Below, piece after piece: positions 12,110 through 14,100 of a stretch of DNA of 14,100 nt. Made by a program: the position numbers and the translations under genes. The notes below the pieces were generated by a model. The model had not been told where the DNA came from. It made no database searches and saw only the letters and a list, made by a program, of their open reading frames with translations. Source of the DNA: Acidimicrobiia bacterium UBA6912 (lineage in GTDB: Bacteria > Actinomycetota > Acidimicrobiia > Spongiisociales > UBA5794); assembly GCA_002450985.1 (NCBI GenBank), contig DKBA01000093.1, positions 11,821 through 25,920 on the forward strand. Reading direction: 5' to 3'. Every line of letters begins with the position of its first letter. Position 1 is the stretch's first letter.

Positions 12110-13258
12110 TCACCCGACGTCGTCGAGTGTGATCGGGGTGCGCTCCCGTGCCGACAGGATCGCCGCCTCCATCACTCGCTGCGTCACGTAGGCGTCGGCG
12201 AAGTCCGGTATCGGGACCACCGGCGACTCACCTGCGAGCACCCGAAGGATGTCGGCGGCCTGGTTGACGAACGTGTGCTCGTAGCCGAGCCAGTGTCCGT
12301 CGGGCCACCAGGCGCCTGCGTACGGGTGATCGCCATGGGTGGCGAGGATCGTCTGCCATCCCTGCTGCCACTGGGCCACGGCGCCATCGAAGAACTGGAG
12401 CTCGTTCATGCGCTCGAAGTCGAATCGGAGCGCACCTCGTTCGCCGTGCACCTCGAGGCGGTTGGAGTTCTTCACGCCGGTGGCGAGCCGGGTCGCCTCG
12501 AAGCTGGCGACGGCGCCGCCGGCGAACCTGGCGAGGAACAGAACGGCGTCGTCGACGGTGCTCGGGCCCGTCTGCGACGGGTCGTCCACCAGCGGCCTGG
12601 TCTCGATGAAGCGCTGCTCGATCGCCCCTGCCACCTCGACGATCTCGTCGCCCGTGATGAAACGCGCCATGTCGATGATGTGGGCGTTGAGGTCGCCGTG
12701 CGCTCCCGATCCGGCGTCGCGTCCCCGGAACCGCCAGAGCAACGGCGTGCTCGGACCGCCCCAGCTCTGCAGGTAGGCGGCACGCACGTGGTAGATGCGG
12801 CCGATCCGGCCCTCCTGCACCAGCCGGTGAGCGAGGGCGACGGCCGGCACTCGCCGGTAGTTGTACCAGACGAACGTGTGCCTCTCCGGTGCCTTCGCCG
12901 CCGCCTCGACCATGGCCGCGGCATCGTCGAGCGTCCCGGCGAGCGGCTTCTCGCACCCCACGTGCTTCCCCGCTTCGAGGGCAGCGATCGACTGCTCGGC
13001 ATGGAGCGCGTTCGGGGTCCCGACGTCGACGAGATCGACGTCCGGGTCGGCGACGGCCATCCGCCAGTCGGTGGTCCAGCGCCGCCAGCCCCAACGGGTG
13101 GCGAACCCCCCCAGCGCCTCCGGGTCGCGGGCCGCGACGATCTCCAGCACCGGCGGCGCGACGTCGAAGAACTCAGGCACGGTGCGCCAGGCGTTGGAGT
13201 GCGCCTTGCCCATGAACTTCGAGCCGATGAGGGCGATACGGGCCGGGGGTGCGGTCAT
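12110..13258 (-). CDS. Gfo/Idh/MocA family oxidoreductase
   Basis: The product has 382 residues, typical of NAD(P)-dependent sugar or inositol dehydrogenases. The N-terminal Rossmann fold has IALIGSKFMGKAHSNAW (8-24), with the family GxxxxGxxH pattern. VDLVDVGTPNALHAEQSIAA (74-93) precedes the hallmark EKP in GKHVGCEKPLAGTLDDA (97-113), whose lysine is catalytic in studied members. The C-terminal alpha/beta domain has GAHGDLNAHIIDMARFITGD (185-204), which supplies the H/D active-site residues, and an ending AxxxSAxxRxxI-like AAILSARERTPITLDDV. Substrate is not predictable, though many members act on cyclitols, sugars or nucleotide sugars. ATG 13258 has no Shine-Dalgarno, but TAGGGT lies 7 nt upstream (plus 13266-13271). 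It follows the LCP gene by 23 nt, suggesting an operon and a possible cell-envelope glycan link. Confidence 0.92.
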   Translation of the reverse strand: MTAPPARIALIGSKFMGKAHSNAWRTVPEFFDVAPPVLEIVAARDPEALGGFATRWGWRRWTTDWRMAVADPDVDLVDVGTPNALHAEQSIAALEAGKHVGCEKPLAGTLDDAAAMVEAAAKAPERHTFVWYNYRRVPAVALAHRLVQEGRIGRIYHVRAAYLQSWGGPSTPLLWRFRGRDAGSGAHGDLNAHIIDMARFITGDEIVEVAGAIEQRFIETRPLVDDPSQTGPSTVDDAVLFLARFAGGAVASFEATRLATGVKNSNRLEVHGERGALRFDFERMNELQFFDGAVAQWQQGWQTILATHGDHPYAGAWWPDGHWLGYEHTFVNQAADILRVLAGESPVVPIPDFADAYVTQRVMEAAILSARERTPITLDDVG

Positions 13259-13281
13259 GTCGCAGACCCTAGATCCCCGCC

Positions 13282-14100
13282 TCAGGAGGCGGCGTCGATC
13301 ACCCCGTCGTCGAGGTCGCGAAACAACGTCTCGGCCGAGTCGGAGATGAACACGACGGCGGCGGCCCCGACCGTTCCGTTCCTGCCGGGCACGACCACGT
13401 TGGTGAGCGACTCCGGGGAGGCGATGAACGCACCCGCGGCCCAGGTGAGGAACGGCACCGTGTCGAGGTCGGTGAAGCCGTGGCGCTCGTAGGCGGCAAC
13501 CCACCCCGGCAGCGACAGGATGCCCTGCCCTTGGATCATGGTCATGGCCGCCAGCATGATCAATCCCTGGTTGAAAGTCCGGTCGAAGTCGCCCGCCGGC
13601 AGCCCCTTGCGGATGCGAGCGAGGCGGAGGGCGAGCTGGGGGGTGAGCGTCTGGGGACCTGCCGGGTAGTCGGCCCAGTTGTTGCCGCTGCGCATCGCCC
13701 GCGGCAGATCGATCTCGAGCGAGCCGAGCTCGTCCATCAATCCGAGGAATCCCTCGAAGCCGACTGCGACCCATCCCTCGATCCCGATACCCGTGATCTC
13801 GTTGATCACCTCCACCATGTAGTCGGGGCCCCGGCCCGGCATCAGGTTCGTGAGCTTGCCCCCTCGCACCCAGCTGTCGCGGGGGAAGCCGACGATCGCA
13901 CCCTGCCCCGTCTCGGGGACGAGAGTGAGGAGGTGGATGCTGTCGGCGCGCAGCCCGAGCTGGTCCTCGCCGACGCGGGCATCGGATCCGATGACGAGCA
14001 GGGTGCGCGGTGACGTGGCCCCGAGCCATGGCGTGGCGCCCTCGAGCATGGCGCCGACGATCTCCCAGCCGTCGCCGACGTCGGCGAGCAGCAGGGCGTC
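13282..14100 (-). CDS. LytR-CpsA-Psr (LCP) family protein, 5' end outside window
   Basis: The frame is open from the right edge to TGA at 13282-13284, giving 272 visible residues; ATG 14049 lies inside the frame and is probably not the start. The LCP domain (PF03816) begins at TLLVIGSDARVG and continues ADSIHLLTLVPETGQGAIVG then FPRDSWV, which matches the conserved acidic and FPRD/IPRD segments. KLTNLMPGRG, then EGWVAVGFEGFLGLMDELGS and LEIDLPRAM follow, and the late motif LALRLARIRKGLPAGDFDRT then FNQ corresponds to the ALxxxRxR...DxxRxxRQ phosphate-binding region. Here the usual RQ is NQ, a possible substitution. LCP enzymes attach glycopolymers to peptidoglycan outside the membrane. The N-terminal membrane helix should be in the missing part. 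It appears to lead an operon with the oxidoreductase. Confidence 0.88.
   Translation of the reverse strand, partial: DALLLADVGDGWEIVGAMLEGATPWLGATSPRTLLVIGSDARVGEDQLGLRADSIHLLTLVPETGQGAIVGFPRDSWVRGGKLTNLMPGRGPDYMVEVINEITGIGIEGWVAVGFEGFLGLMDELGSLEIDLPRAMRSGNNWADYPAGPQTLTPQLALRLARIRKGLPAGDFDRTFNQGLIMLAAMTMIQGQGILSLPGWVAAYERHGFTDLDTVPFLTWAAGAFIASPESLTNVVVPGRNGTVGAAAVVFISDSAETLFRDLDDGVIDAAS

Noticed and set aside
11699..13492. Plus-strand open frame of nearly 600 codons across the minus-strand operon
   Set aside because: It covers three minus-strand genes with clear or plausible products and has a shadow-type composition.
1..14100. CRISPR array, IS element or toxin-antitoxin pair
   Set aside because: No spaced repeat array, transposase or terminal inverted repeats, and no small antitoxin/toxin pair were found on either strand.

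Overview
The window is about 14 kb of very GC-rich, gene-dense DNA with strong G/C third-position bias, many GTG starts and short gene overlaps. The Tad pilus cluster has the arrangement of the actinobacterial 'helicase/secretion neighborhood' locus, with a divergent HAD-IB hydrolase next to it as in Mycobacterium (Rv3661/Rv3660c-Rv3654c, from memory). Together with a DUF4244 pilin and a PF04020 membrane protein, this points to an actinomycete-phylum chromosome. An uncultured Acidimicrobiia-like lineage is a guess only. No phage, IS, CRISPR, rRNA or tRNA was seen.

Layout. (1) 1-425 (+): 3' end of a repeat protein with acidic DLNGDGD loops. (2) 508-870 (+): small PF04020 four-helix membrane protein. 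It converges on leuD-leuC (888-2958, -), the two subunits of 3-isopropylmalate dehydratase. One hairpin contains both stop codons of the convergent pair, and a short repeat fills the leuC-leuD gap. (3) 3070-3486 (+): SnoaL-like protein. (4) 3557-5532 (+): an ArsR-type regulator and an MFS exporter overlapping at GTGA, behind a TTGACA-17-GACAAT promoter that predicts a leaderless transcript. (5) 5649-6739 (+): a 22-codon leader ORF joined at ATGA to a DUF3179 protein. (6) 6834-7613 (-): HAD-IB hydrolase, separated from DUF3179 by a perfect 9-bp hairpin. (7) 7780-11644 (+): Tad/Flp locus in the order short CpaE-position protein, TadA ATPase, TadB, TadC, DUF4244 pilin, TadE, TadE-like protein. 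(8) 11714-14100 (-): LytR-CpsA-Psr protein (5' end outside the window), Gfo/Idh/MocA oxidoreductase and a small unidentified protein, probably co-transcribed.

How they work together. The Tad genes should form one pilus/secretion machine: TadA powers TadB/TadC in the membrane to assemble the DUF4244 pilin and the TadE-type pseudopilins. No prepilin peptidase or helicase lies in the window, so at least the peptidase must be encoded elsewhere. LeuC and LeuD form one leucine-biosynthesis enzyme. The ArsR-MFS pair looks like a self-contained regulated efflux cassette.

Most genes belong to known families. The points most worth a second look are the coupled 22-codon leader before DUF3179, the P-loop-less half-length protein in the CpaE/Ssd position, the recurrent -10-like hexamers 6-7 nt before start codons, the hairpin before the pilin gene, and the leuCD spacer repeat. 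I found no convincing new defence or mobile system.
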